A stretch of DNA of 64,000 nt, from NCBI RefSeq assembly GCF_030994125.1, contig NZ_CP099918.1, positions 310,001 through 374,000 of the forward strand. The letters run 5' to 3'. The notes under the pieces are model-generated. The model did not search any database. It worked only from the letters and a program-made list of their open reading frames with translations, and was not told where the DNA came from. Positions 28,668-37,264 of the stretch are shown one piece after another. A program made the position numbers and the translations under genes. Every line of letters begins with the position of its first letter. Position 1 is the first letter of the stretch. The stretch is from Pseudoalteromonas xiamenensis (GTDB lineage: Bacteria; Pseudomonadota; Gammaproteobacteria; Enterobacterales; Alteromonadaceae).

Positions 28668-29099
28668 TCAAAATTTGTCTGGATAACGTTCAAAAGTGGG
28701 CAGTTCGAAAATACATTCGGTCCATTTTGCTTTTGAGTCCGTAAATATCCGGTCATCCGGTCCAAACTCAATCTCATCGACCAAAGACCCCGCAGGAACA
28801 ACAAGGAACGTACCGGCCTTATTTAAATACGGTACTGCTCCTGCGCAATTCTGACAAAACTGCTTTGCAAATGACTTCGCCTGCGCGAGTTCAAAACGTT
28901 TAATTTGCTCCTCACCACAGATCCATTTAATTGCTTCTGGCTTTGTAAACACGTTCGCCGCATGCGCTGACCCTGTGCTGTGACGACATCGACTGCAATA
29001 GCATAAATGAAAGGAAGAAACTTCGCCGTTCAATTCATATTTGATTTGCCCACAAAGACACTGGCCGCGTGTCGCGTTAAACACTTTTAAATTACTCAT
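28668..29099 (-). CDS. GFA family zinc protein
   Basis: 143 residues. Zinc ligands of the GFA/CENP-V fold are present: GQCLCGQIKYEL (Cys14, Cys16), HLCYCSRCRHSTGSAHA (Cys33, Cys35, Cys38) and FCQNCAGAVP. Named after glutathione-dependent formaldehyde-activating enzyme, but most members, including short ones like this, have no proven reaction. Divergent from the QEGLA protein gene at 29207. Confidence 0.92.
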   Translation of the reverse strand: MSNLKVFNATRGQCLCGQIKYELNGEVSSFHLCYCSRCRHSTGSAHAANVFTKPEAIKWICGEEQIKRFELAQAKSFAKQFCQNCAGAVPYLNKAGTFLVVPAGSLVDEIEFGPDDRIFTDSKAKWTECIFELPTFERYPDKF

Positions 29100-29206
29100 A
29101 ATGTTCCTACTATGTATTTATCTGACCAAAACGATTGATTATTTTTGCTATTCAATTACTTGGTTATGACTTACATTTAGGATAATTACAATGCAGAGTT
29201 TATCGA

Positions 29207-30556
29207 ATGCCGAGCAATCCGACCGCTTACCAACAAAACCTTAAAACACTTTCAGACCGTCTCGTTGCGATTCAACAGCCAATTCGGATTCTAGATGCCA
29301 TAAAATGGCCCCCACATTGGCGTGAGGAGTTTTTTGCGAAAGGGGAAAAAACACCACCACCTGCAGACAAAGCGTATTACCAGTCAATCCCGTTGGACTT
29401 TGACTTAAACACTGTGAAAGGTGAGTTGAAAAGCCTATTGGCGGACATAAAAAAAACGCTAGGTAAGAAAGATGCGCTCGGATTGATATTGCAAGACACA
29501 ACACAGCAGTACTTGCAGGTCATGGACTTAATTAAGGACAGGGGAACGACTGGGTTTATCGATCACAGTCGCGCATTATATGGGTCCGCGCACGACCATT
29601 TGATTGGTGACCGCCGCTCACTCAAAGAAGTAGGTGAACATCTTTGCGGCATTTTCCACTTACCTGCAGCAAAACACATTTCGTTTGCTCAACCAAAATT
29701 GTACGACGCACCGAGAAGTGTTGAGATCCTGCAAAGTAAATTGGATACCTATTTCACCCGTCATAATGTTCAAGTCAAACTTTCCGACGGCATTGTGTCA
29801 GATGCCGCTGCCGGTGGTGACAGCATCAAACTCAACTCTCGCTCGTCATTTTCTGACCGAGATTTACGCGTGTTGGAAGTACATGAAGGCTGGGTCCATG
29901 TCGGCACAACTTTAAACGGTCGAGCCCAACCTTATGCTACGTGGCTGGGTGTAGGTTCACCGCGCATCGCCGCTCACCAAGAGGGGCTTGCTGTACTCAT
30001 GGAAACTCTTACCTTCGCCAGTTTCCCTGCTCGAGCAAGAAGGATCAGTGACCGTGTTACGGCAATTCACATGGCGGAAGAAGGCGCGGACTTTTTAGAT
30101 GTATATCGCCACTTTGTGAACGTAGGACTGAGTAAAAATGACAGTTACGCCGTTGCGCAGCGTGTATTCCGAGGCGGTAGAGTCGATGGTGGTTCGGCCT
30201 TCACGAAAGATCTCTCGTATGTCAGAGGTTTCGTTGAGAACCTTAACTTTATTCACAGCGCCATCTCTGCAGGCCGACCAGAACTCATCCCTATGTTGTT
30301 TGTTGGCAAATTGAACTTACACGACATTCCGGCTCTCTATGGCGCCTATTTAGATGGCACAATTGAGGCACCAACGTATGTTCCAGATATGTTTAGCGAT
30401 TTGAACGGGCTCTATGTTTGGTTTGGCTTTGCTAACGGCATGCATTTAATTGACATGAAACGAGTGCAAAATCACTTTATTGACTTGTTCAAAGATATAC
30501 CCAAAGTGTGCCCAACGACGATGAGCCCAACGGCGGTTCAAGATATCGAATGGTAA
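29207..30556 (+). CDS. QEGLA-motif (DUF1704) putative metallocarboxypeptidase
   Basis: 449 residues. The name-giving motif AAHQEGLAVLMET is near 254-266, and HEGWVH (about 226-231) fits the HExxxH zinc motif of the family. The same family contains the animal tyrosine carboxypeptidase MATCAP, for which this motif is catalytic. Bacterial members are often called flavohemoglobin expression-modulating proteins on weak grounds. Later conserved stretches are VYRHFVNVGLSKNDSYAVAQ and FTKDLSYVRGF. No signal peptide, so cytoplasmic. Substrate unknown. Confidence 0.9.
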   Translation: MPSNPTAYQQNLKTLSDRLVAIQQPIRILDAIKWPPHWREEFFAKGEKTPPPADKAYYQSIPLDFDLNTVKGELKSLLADIKKTLGKKDALGLILQDTTQQYLQVMDLIKDRGTTGFIDHSRALYGSAHDHLIGDRRSLKEVGEHLCGIFHLPAAKHISFAQPKLYDAPRSVEILQSKLDTYFTRHNVQVKLSDGIVSDAAAGGDSIKLNSRSSFSDRDLRVLEVHEGWVHVGTTLNGRAQPYATWLGVGSPRIAAHQEGLAVLMETLTFASFPARARRISDRVTAIHMAEEGADFLDVYRHFVNVGLSKNDSYAVAQRVFRGGRVDGGSAFTKDLSYVRGFVENLNFIHSAISAGRPELIPMLFVGKLNLHDIPALYGAYLDGTIEAPTYVPDMFSDLNGLYVWFGFANGMHLIDMKRVQNHFIDLFKDIPKVCPTTMSPTAVQDIEW

Positions 30557-30566
30557 GCGTATTTTT

Positions 30567-30599
30567 CGTCGGATGAGCAGATATTTTTCTTATCCGACG
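30567..30599. terminator. Hairpin between convergent genes, likely terminator
   Basis: Stem cgtcggat/atccgacg with a 17-nt T-rich loop. It lies between the QEGLA gene and the convergent TetR gene. Confidence 0.5.
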
Positions 30600-30621
30600 C
30601 TTAAACGTATTCTTGAATGGA

Positions 30622-31215
30622 CTATTTTTGGTATCGAGCAAGAAACAGTTTCACGGTTTCCAGTACTAAATAGTCAACATTGAGCTCATCTTTGCTCGAA
30701 ATACCGTAAAGTAATGGATAGAACAGCAAGGACTTGAGCTGATAAACAAATTGCTTAGCCGCCAACGACACATCGTCGACAGTTAACACTTTCGCTTTCA
30801 CCGCATCAGACAGAAACTGTTCAAAAAATCGCAAACACCCGACAGACTGACCATTCAACGAGTTTGCTAAATTAGCGTCTTGCAACATCTGCATAAAAGC
30901 TACTTTCGCAATTTTTAAAAACGCTGGCGACGTTAACAATTGGACTTCTTGTACCGCTATCTCCATTAGCTGTGATTCAATCGAGCAGTCCAAGGTAAAC
31001 TGAAATTGTTTTCCTTGATCTACTTTAGCAAACATGGCTTCCAATACGGCCTGAAACAGCTCACCTTTAGTTGCAAAATGGTTATAAACCGTGCGCTTCG
31101 AAACCTCGGCAAGCGAAGAAACCTGATCCATACTCGTCGCCTCAACGCCTTGCGATGCGAACAATGATTCAGCTGCGGTAACTATTTGCAATCGTTTTTT
31201 CTCAGAAAGTTTCAT
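30622..31215 (-). CDS. TetR family transcriptional regulator
   Basis: 197 residues. The N-terminal helix-turn-helix is complete: IVTAAESLFASQGVEATSMDQVSSLAEVSKRTVYNHFATKGELF (about 11-54 in segments). The C-terminal ligand domain has no assignable specificity. The 132-bp region between it and the MBL-fold hydrolase contains a perfect 11-bp inverted repeat plus an extra half-site, the likely operator for self-repression and control of the hydrolase. Confidence 0.93.
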   Translation of the reverse strand: MKLSEKKRLQIVTAAESLFASQGVEATSMDQVSSLAEVSKRTVYNHFATKGELFQAVLEAMFAKVDQGKQFQFTLDCSIESQLMEIAVQEVQLLTSPAFLKIAKVAFMQMLQDANLANSLNGQSVGCLRFFEQFLSDAVKAKVLTVDDVSLAAKQFVYQLKSLLFYPLLYGISSKDELNVDYLVLETVKLFLARYQK

Positions 31216-31285
31216 GGTGTTTCAAGGTCATAGGACTAATTTCGTTAACCCTATAATAACCGAAACACACAAAAGTTACACCACA

Positions 31286-31335
31286 CAGTTTACTTTTATA
31301 AAAAACAAAGTAAACTGCACAGTGTAGTTTACTTT
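31286..31335. promoter_or_regulatory. TetR operator candidates (cagtttacttt palindrome plus third half-site)
   Basis: cagtttacttt at 31286-31296 is mirrored exactly by aaagtaaactg at 31307-31317. A third copy, agtttacttt, lies at 31326-31335, directly before the hydrolase translation start region. The arrangement between two divergent genes fits a TetR-type dimer site that would block both promoters. Confidence 0.7.
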
Positions 31336-31347
31336 ATGGTAGATTTT

Positions 31348-32424
31348 ATGAAACGCATCACGTGGTTCGTTTTTGCAGCATTAGGCATTGGAGGTGGATT
31401 TATGATTAACAATTTAAATGCTCGAGTTGATGAAAGCACTTTGACCTCTCAGCACCATGAGAACGGTAAATTTATTAATGAAACGCCAACTGCACCAAAT
31501 ACCTTAACAAAAACACTCAAAATCATGTGGCGTTATCTTCGCGAAAACCGCGTAGATACGGAACCGAATCGAGTTTTGCCTATGAAAGAAGTTTCAAGGG
31601 ATTTACTCAATGGTTTATCGAACTCAGAGATCCACGTGATCAAATTAGGTCATTCTTCGTTCATTTTGAAAGTGTTAGGCGAATACTGGTTACTTGACCC
31701 TGTCTTTTCAGATAGAGCGTCACCTTTTAGTTTTATCGGCCCAAAACGTTTTCAACCTACACCCATTAGTATTGCCAACTTACCGCCGATCGATAGAGTC
31801 CTGATTTCGCACAACCATTATGACCATTTAGACAAAAATGCAATCATTGCACTTAAAGAGAAGGTTAAACATTTCTATGTGCCATTGGGTGTGGAAGGTG
31901 ACTTAAAGCGATTTGGTATTGAAGAGAATAACATTTCATCATTTGACTGGTGGCAATCGACTTTGTTGGGTAATTCAACGGTTACGTTTACGCCAACTCA
32001 ACACTTTTCGGGCCGAGGATTATCCGATGGAAACACAACACTTTGGGGTTCATGGGTCATTGAGGCGAACGGTCAAAAACTCTTCTTTAGCGGTGATTCG
32101 GGCTACTTCAATGGTTTCAAAGAAATTGGCGACAGATTTGGTCCTTTTGACCTTACTTTAATTGAAACAGGTGCTTACGATAAAGACTGGCACGATATCC
32201 ACATGACGCCTGAAGAAAGTGTTCAAGCGCATTTAGATTTGCGCGGTCAAGTAATGATGCCTATTCACAATGGGACGTTTGATTTGGCATTTCATGCCTG
32301 GTACGACCCTCTCAATCGTGTATCTGCAGCGGCAGCTCAAGAACACGTTGCGCTGTGTACACCAATCGTAGGGGAAACAGTAACGCTAGGAAAAGCGTAT
32401 CCAACCACTCCATGGTGGAAATAA
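31348..32424 (+). CDS. MBL-fold metal-dependent hydrolase (NAPE-PLD-like)
   Basis: 358 residues from ATG 31348; an ATG at 31336 would add four residues and lacks a ribosome-binding site. An N-terminal hydrophobic segment (ITWFVFAALGIGGGFMI) suggests membrane anchoring or export. The zinc motif is HNHYDH (His155, His157, Asp159, His160), followed by FFSGDSGYF and PIHNGTFDLAFHAWYDP, as in the N-acyl-phosphatidylethanolamine phospholipase D group. The substrate may be a lipid. Controlled by the divergent TetR gene through the palindromes between them. Confidence 0.88.
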   Translation: MKRITWFVFAALGIGGGFMINNLNARVDESTLTSQHHENGKFINETPTAPNTLTKTLKIMWRYLRENRVDTEPNRVLPMKEVSRDLLNGLSNSEIHVIKLGHSSFILKVLGEYWLLDPVFSDRASPFSFIGPKRFQPTPISIANLPPIDRVLISHNHYDHLDKNAIIALKEKVKHFYVPLGVEGDLKRFGIEENNISSFDWWQSTLLGNSTVTFTPTQHFSGRGLSDGNTTLWGSWVIEANGQKLFFSGDSGYFNGFKEIGDRFGPFDLTLIETGAYDKDWHDIHMTPEESVQAHLDLRGQVMMPIHNGTFDLAFHAWYDPLNRVSAAAAQEHVALCTPIVGETVTLGKAYPTTPWWK

Positions 32425-32486
32425 CAAACGTTCACTACACCAGTCTTTTGCGCGGTTTTTATCGCGCATTTCCGTGAAGTTCGTTT

Positions 32487-32909
32487 TTACAACAGATTAG
32501 TTATTACATCTGGTGATTTCGACATAAAATTTTTAAGAGACAAAAATAACGCTGATGGAAGCGCGTCCAATTTATACCAAGCCCATTGCAAACATTTATG
32601 TGGCTCTAGTATCTGCGCTTCTTGCCCTTCAGAAATCTCAGCATGCACAAATACCGTCACATAGTGCTTACTATCACTGGCGAAAACATCGTTGCTAAAG
32701 CCGAGCTCAGTTACTTTTGACACAACGAGACCGGTTTCTTCGGCAACTTCGCGAATCGCACACTCCGCAATCGATTCCCCAAATTCGAGATGTCCACCGG
32801 GTGTCGCCCATGTGTGCGCACCATGAGCGCCAATGCGTTCACCCAAAAGAATACGGCCATGGTGTACAATCACCACCGCAACGCCAACACGCACTTGTTT
32901 GTCATTCAT
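32487..32909 (-). CDS. Nudix hydrolase
   Basis: 140 residues. A complete Nudix box starts at Gly39: GHLEFGE, then SIAECAI, then REVAEETGL (Gly39, Glu45, Arg53, Glu54, Glu57, Glu58, Gly60). The C-terminal half LEPHKCLQWAWYKLDALP is typical of the small MutT-like or dGTP/CTP-type members. It hydrolyses a nucleoside diphosphate linked to X in the cytoplasm; substrate not decidable. It follows the GNAT-like gene by 34 bp on the same strand. Confidence 0.92.
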   Translation of the reverse strand: MNDKQVRVGVAVVIVHHGRILLGERIGAHGAHTWATPGGHLEFGESIAECAIREVAEETGLVVSKVTELGFSNDVFASDSKHYVTVFVHAEISEGQEAQILEPHKCLQWAWYKLDALPSALFLSLKNFMSKSPDVITNLL

Positions 32910-32943
32910 ATCGTTACTACTATATTGAAATGTCTAAAGTTAA

Positions 32944-33432
32944 TTATTCAGTTCCTACAAGTTTCTCTTTCCATTCCAACCATGAAACTGTGCGACCTGG
33001 AAATACGACTTTAGAAAACATCCACGTTGATTTTAGCCAAGCTTGTATGACGTCCAACAACGCGTTTTCCAAAGTCTGCTGAGATTGTCGAACCCAAAAG
33101 TAAACTTCGCAATCGAATTCTTTGAGCTGACAAGGATCGACATAAATCGACCCTAAACAATACGTTTTTTCACTGTTAAAAATAGAATACGCAAAGGCGT
33201 CACGGCGCTCAAACTCGGCTTCATGAACCACCAAACTTGCAAGATTTTCATCAAAAGTCATGAATTCGTTCGGCCATTGACTATCTGGCCCAAACACCCC
33301 TTGTAAACCGCGCGGGTTTTCCATGACAGCGTCATAATCAGCGACAGCAACACTGGGTTCAAGCGGACAAAAATAAAATTGCGCGTTGCTAAAATTAAGC
33401 GGTACCGTGTCAACCTCGAAAGAACACTTCAT
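32944..33432 (-). CDS. GNAT-like hypothetical protein
   Basis: 162 residues from ATG 33432, which overlaps the stop of the upstream membrane protein (ATGA), favouring this start over a longer frame from 33513. The pattern PRGLQGVFGPDSQWP, SLVVHEAEFERRDAFAYSIF, CLGSIYVDPCQ and EVYFWVRQSQ resembles the small GNAT-like proteins in which the E-V-x-x-W-V strand precedes the acetyl-CoA loop. The P-loop itself is weak, so activity is uncertain. Confidence 0.7.
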   Translation of the reverse strand: MKCSFEVDTVPLNFSNAQFYFCPLEPSVAVADYDAVMENPRGLQGVFGPDSQWPNEFMTFDENLASLVVHEAEFERRDAFAYSIFNSEKTYCLGSIYVDPCQLKEFDCEVYFWVRQSQQTLENALLDVIQAWLKSTWMFSKVVFPGRTVSWLEWKEKLVGTE

Positions 33433-33857
33433 GCGTCTCGCTTCTCGGCTTGATGTCGTTGCCAAGCTTTGTACAGTATAAATAGTCCGAGTAGCCCATC
33501 CACGGCACCACAAAACTCAGGCCACCAAGTTGGCGTGCCATTATTAATAAATAGTTGCTCGTGGTATGCATCATAAACCGCGTGCCCTAAATAAGCCGCT
33601 CCGAGTAGTAAAAGGAAAGGTCGAGCCGAAAACTTCAGCGCAAGTATCGCAGGTATAACAAACCACAGCGCATAAAGTGCCTCTTGAACAAGTGCCTCAA
33701 TATGCAAAACACTCAGCGCAAACACGACATAATAGAGTGGGAAAGTTGCCAGTAGAATTGGATAATACGCAGACTTTTTCGGGTGCGTAGGACTTGGAAA
33801 ACGGATAACGATAAAAATAGCCACCAAAATACCGATTATCAATGCCAAAATATTCAT
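33429..33857 (-). CDS. Small integral membrane protein, DUF6010-like
   Basis: 142 residues from ATG 33857; an earlier ATG at 33920 would give an unlikely polar lead. Five hydrophobic segments are seen, starting MNILALIIGILVAIFIVI, with LLLLGAAYLGHAVYDAYHEQL and WWPEFCGAVDGLLGLFILY. The His/Asp/Tyr-rich stretch HAVYDAYHE lies between helices 4 and 5. The family is only tentatively recognised. It is translationally coupled to the GNAT-like gene. Confidence 0.6.
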   Translation of the reverse strand: MNILALIIGILVAIFIVIRFPSPTHPKKSAYYPILLATFPLYYVVFALSVLHIEALVQEALYALWFVIPAILALKFSARPFLLLLGAAYLGHAVYDAYHEQLFINNGTPTWWPEFCGAVDGLLGLFILYKAWQRHQAEKRDA

Positions 33858-34009
33858 GACGAAACAGTCCGTGTTGATTGCGCCATCGCACCTTAGCATA
33901 ACCGTGGTGCTTAAGACCAATTTTCACCGTAATCGGCTTGTTAAAATCTAAAAAAGTAGTACGCGATTATCGATAAAGCGACTCTTCACGCCACACACAT
34001 CGAGCAAAA

Positions 34010-34040
34010 TAGGCACGGACAACTCGGTGTGCCTAATTTG
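34010..34040 (-). terminator. Terminator of the glycosidase-like gene
   Basis: Stem taggcac/gtgccta with a 12-nt loop and A/T flanks, 16 bp beyond the stop at 34056. Confidence 0.7.
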
Positions 34041-34055
34041 CGTTCTTGTTATTGC

Positions 34056-37012
34056 TTAACGTGCTATCACCGCCTCTGACGGTATAGACATATTGTGGTA
34101 GGCGTCTTTTGCCACAATTTGATAGCTAAGTGTTCCTTGCGGAGGCCATTCATCAGAAAAAGATGTTCTATCGCCCGATACATGTGTGTATGGCTCACCG
34201 TTCCGGTAAATAAGGTAATACTGCACGCCCGTGTTGTCACTTGCTGGCTGCCAAGAAAGGGTAAAACCAGATCCTCCGTCACGTTGAGATTGGAGCCCAA
34301 CCACTTGTGATGGGGCTTCGGAGTCACCCGCAAAACTTTGGACAATTGGCGTCGTTGCAAGTATGTGCTCCTCTTCATCGACCGCAACAACATAGAATTC
34401 ATGAATTTCATGTTGTGAGAGCCACTCAATGGTCTTTGACGTTGGCCCGTCGGTATGAGCGCGCAATTGACCGTCTACGTAAATTTTATAGTACTTGGTT
34501 TGGCTTATTTCAGCCCAAGATAATTTTACGCCATACACGTCTGCAATCGGCTCTGCGGTTAACGTGAATGGTAAACTCGTCACATTCGACATTGCAGAAT
34601 GATTCTCATAGAAGTCAACAGCCTGAACTTGATAGCTAACCACACCAGATGGTGGCCAAGCATCGGTCCACGATGTGCTCATGCCATCTACATGCGTAAA
34701 CTGCACACCATTTCGATAGATCAGGTAAAACCGAATTCCCGTATTGTCTGTCGATGATGTCCAACTCAACCGATTGCCGCCTTCAGGTAAAAGCTCTCCC
34801 GACAGGCTAACTGCCGTTGGTGATACAGAATCCCCCGCTTTTGTAACCACTTCATTAGACTGCGCCAAGACTTCCGATGTTTGGCTCACTGCAGTGACGA
34901 CAAAGTGATAATCCACATTCAGCATTAGCCAGTCATTGTTAAAATGGTTATCTGCAGCATCAACATGACCTACAAACTCACCATCACGGTAAATGTAGTA
35001 CGCAAAAACCTCATTGTTTGTCGCATTCCAATTGAGCGCAACTCCCCACGTTTCAGGTCTAACTTCCGCGGTTAACGTGATCGGTGTTTGCGGTTCTGGT
35101 TCGGTTGGGTCTGGATCAGGCGTACCGCTATCATCACCATAAATATCGTAATCGTTTACATAAGGGGCTTGAGTTTGATTGTACGCTATTGGCGTTTGTG
35201 TCGTACGCTCGCATAACGACCACCAGCAGGGAGTCTGTTCTATAAAACGTCTAGTTGCGGCAAACTTCGGGGCTTCACTATCTGGCTGTAATTGGTATTC
35301 CTTCAGTGGAAATGCCCCCCATCGCCCCCACGTTGCTGTGCTCTCAAATACGTTGAATATTTCGCCACCCTGCTCTTTCCATGTTTGGTAAATAGCATGC
35401 ATTGCCTGCCCCATTCTTGGGTCACGATTAGCTGGCAAAAACAGTTCGTTGTTTATCCGTTCACGTTCACCAGAGAGATTGCCTGCAAACGTAATGTGTT
35501 GTCCGCCTTCATAGGCCGTCAGTTTGATACCATGTTTATCCGCAACTTGTTTATTTCGTTTGATAAACTCTGTCGTCATTGCAATTGCACCATGCTCCGG
35601 TGCTTGCGCCCAATCAGGTTCATCGGGGTCATAGGTACGCTGATAAAGCAGTCCATCATACATTTCTTGAAATAGTTGGCTAAACCCTTTTTCTGGCTCG
35701 TTGTCTAGCCAGTCCAGCCATAAAGGCAAATATTTATCTTCATGAAAGTAGCCAGCGAAATAAGGCGCAATAGCGACACCATACATGTCTTTGGAACACA
35801 CATAACCATCTTCAGTTTGCGCATAGAGTGGACAACTCAGGATACGGTCCGTTACCCAATCATTGGCAACAAAACCACCCATCATGCACTTAACGCGAGA
35901 TGCTTGTTCACCGAATTCTGCCTTAAATAATTGGCACATTTGCGCAGAGCGCATGCCAAAGTAATTGAGTCGAAATTCAAAATCAGTAACCGCGGCTTGC
36001 GGCCATGTCGCTCGGCCTTGTTGCTCCATCCACGTTGCGTCAAGTGAATAAGGATAGGCGTTATTCCAAATTTCATTTCCAAGCTCTATCGCAAAAGATA
36101 AATTACCATCGAGTTGACTTTTGATAAGTTTCGCCATCTCTTTCATGTAGTCATCGTTCACTCTCGCGGGGACATTGAACCAAGGCTCCGCTTGAACTTT
36201 GTTGGCCATTTTTATTGCGGTTTCAAATGGTGCGCCCTTGCCTAAGGCCCATGTGGCGTAACTAAATGCGCTTCGAGTTTCCCACGTTTGCTCACCATTT
36301 CCGTTGGTGATAAACATATTCAAAAAGCGTAACGAGCCAAAGCGCTTAATGTCTTCTAAAAACAACGGGTGGAATGTTTGCGTTTGGTATAGGTATTCAA
36401 AAGGAGTAAATGTAGCTTCGCAATCGCTAGGGCTATTTGCAAAGTGGAACGCATCACGGTTACAAATCCCCCCGGTGAAATAATGCGAATATTACGAAGA
36501 TAATTACCTTTGTTTTCTGGATCGGTTTGCGTGATACGCACCATCAGAGCGCTGTCTTTTGGCAAATTGAGGATGTCACGACCAGGACTAGACAGTGAAG
36601 TTATTTTGCTCGCCCCTATGTATTCGAGTGTCCCCTCACCATCGTATAACACCACATAACGTCCTGTAGGTGCATGATGGTTATCTCCAAAAATAATACT
36701 GGTTAAGTAACGATATTGAACGGTTTGATCGTCTTCCTTTGGCAGCGATTTTGGCCAACCTTGGTCGTCCAAATCCAATTTGTCGTATTCGCCAGTATGC
36801 CATGTCGAGCTATTACCTGGTGCCCAGAGGTGGCCTTGACCATCCGATGCCTGCTTCATTACATCAATCAGCATCCACTGACTTGACCAATAATTAATAC
36901 CCGTTACGTTGATACCGAGTGGAGATTTATCATTGACCGTTTGGCTTTGCACGTTAATTGATAGACTCATCATTAACAGCAATCCAAATTTGGCGAGCAC
37001 ACTTGCCTTCAT
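34056..37012 (-). pseudogene. Secreted glycoside-hydrolase-like protein with C-terminal Fn3 repeats, frameshifted
   Basis: Two frames form one gene. Frame 1 from ATG 37012 has a signal peptide (to about VQSQ) and SPLGINVTGINYWSSQW, then runs to SPGG and derails. The other frame continues ICNRDAFHFANSPSDCE, PFEYLYQTQTF, LEDIKRFGSLRFLNMF and the glycosidase-like ELGNEIWNN, ending in a DPDPTEPEP linker and about three Fn3-like repeats (each with YYLIYRNG or YYIYRDG). The switch sits in a run of six C at 36468-36473 (plus strand); seven would restore a 985-residue protein. The second part has only a TTG start, so it is not an independent gene. Substrate unknown; probably a polysaccharide. Confidence 0.85.
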
Positions 37013-37175
37013 ATTTTATCCTTTGAACCCTATAAATTCAGGTTTGTCGAATTGGCTATTGACGCACAACATTGTTGTAGTTACATCAATATTAGTCCCC
37101 AACTTATCGACCTTGCTTAGGAAAAATGTAACAAGTTTTGTTTCTTTAGCGAGTCCAAAATAAAAAATACGAATA

Positions 37176-37199
37176 AAGGCTCAATAAATTTTGAGCCTT
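37176..37199 (-). terminator. Terminator of the S8 protease gene
   Basis: Perfect 9-bp stem aaggctcaa/ttgagcctt with a 6-nt loop and A/T flanks, about 65 bp past the stop. Confidence 0.8.
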
Positions 37200-37264
37200 A
37201 TAAATCAGTAAATTACATATTAACTACAAATTAATTAAAGGAGTAACAACGAGTTATATATATT

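Noticed and set aside
34056..36365. Second half of the glycosidase-like gene as a separate CDS
   Set aside because: It could only begin at a TTG inside the conserved domain, without signal peptide; the upstream frame continues it.
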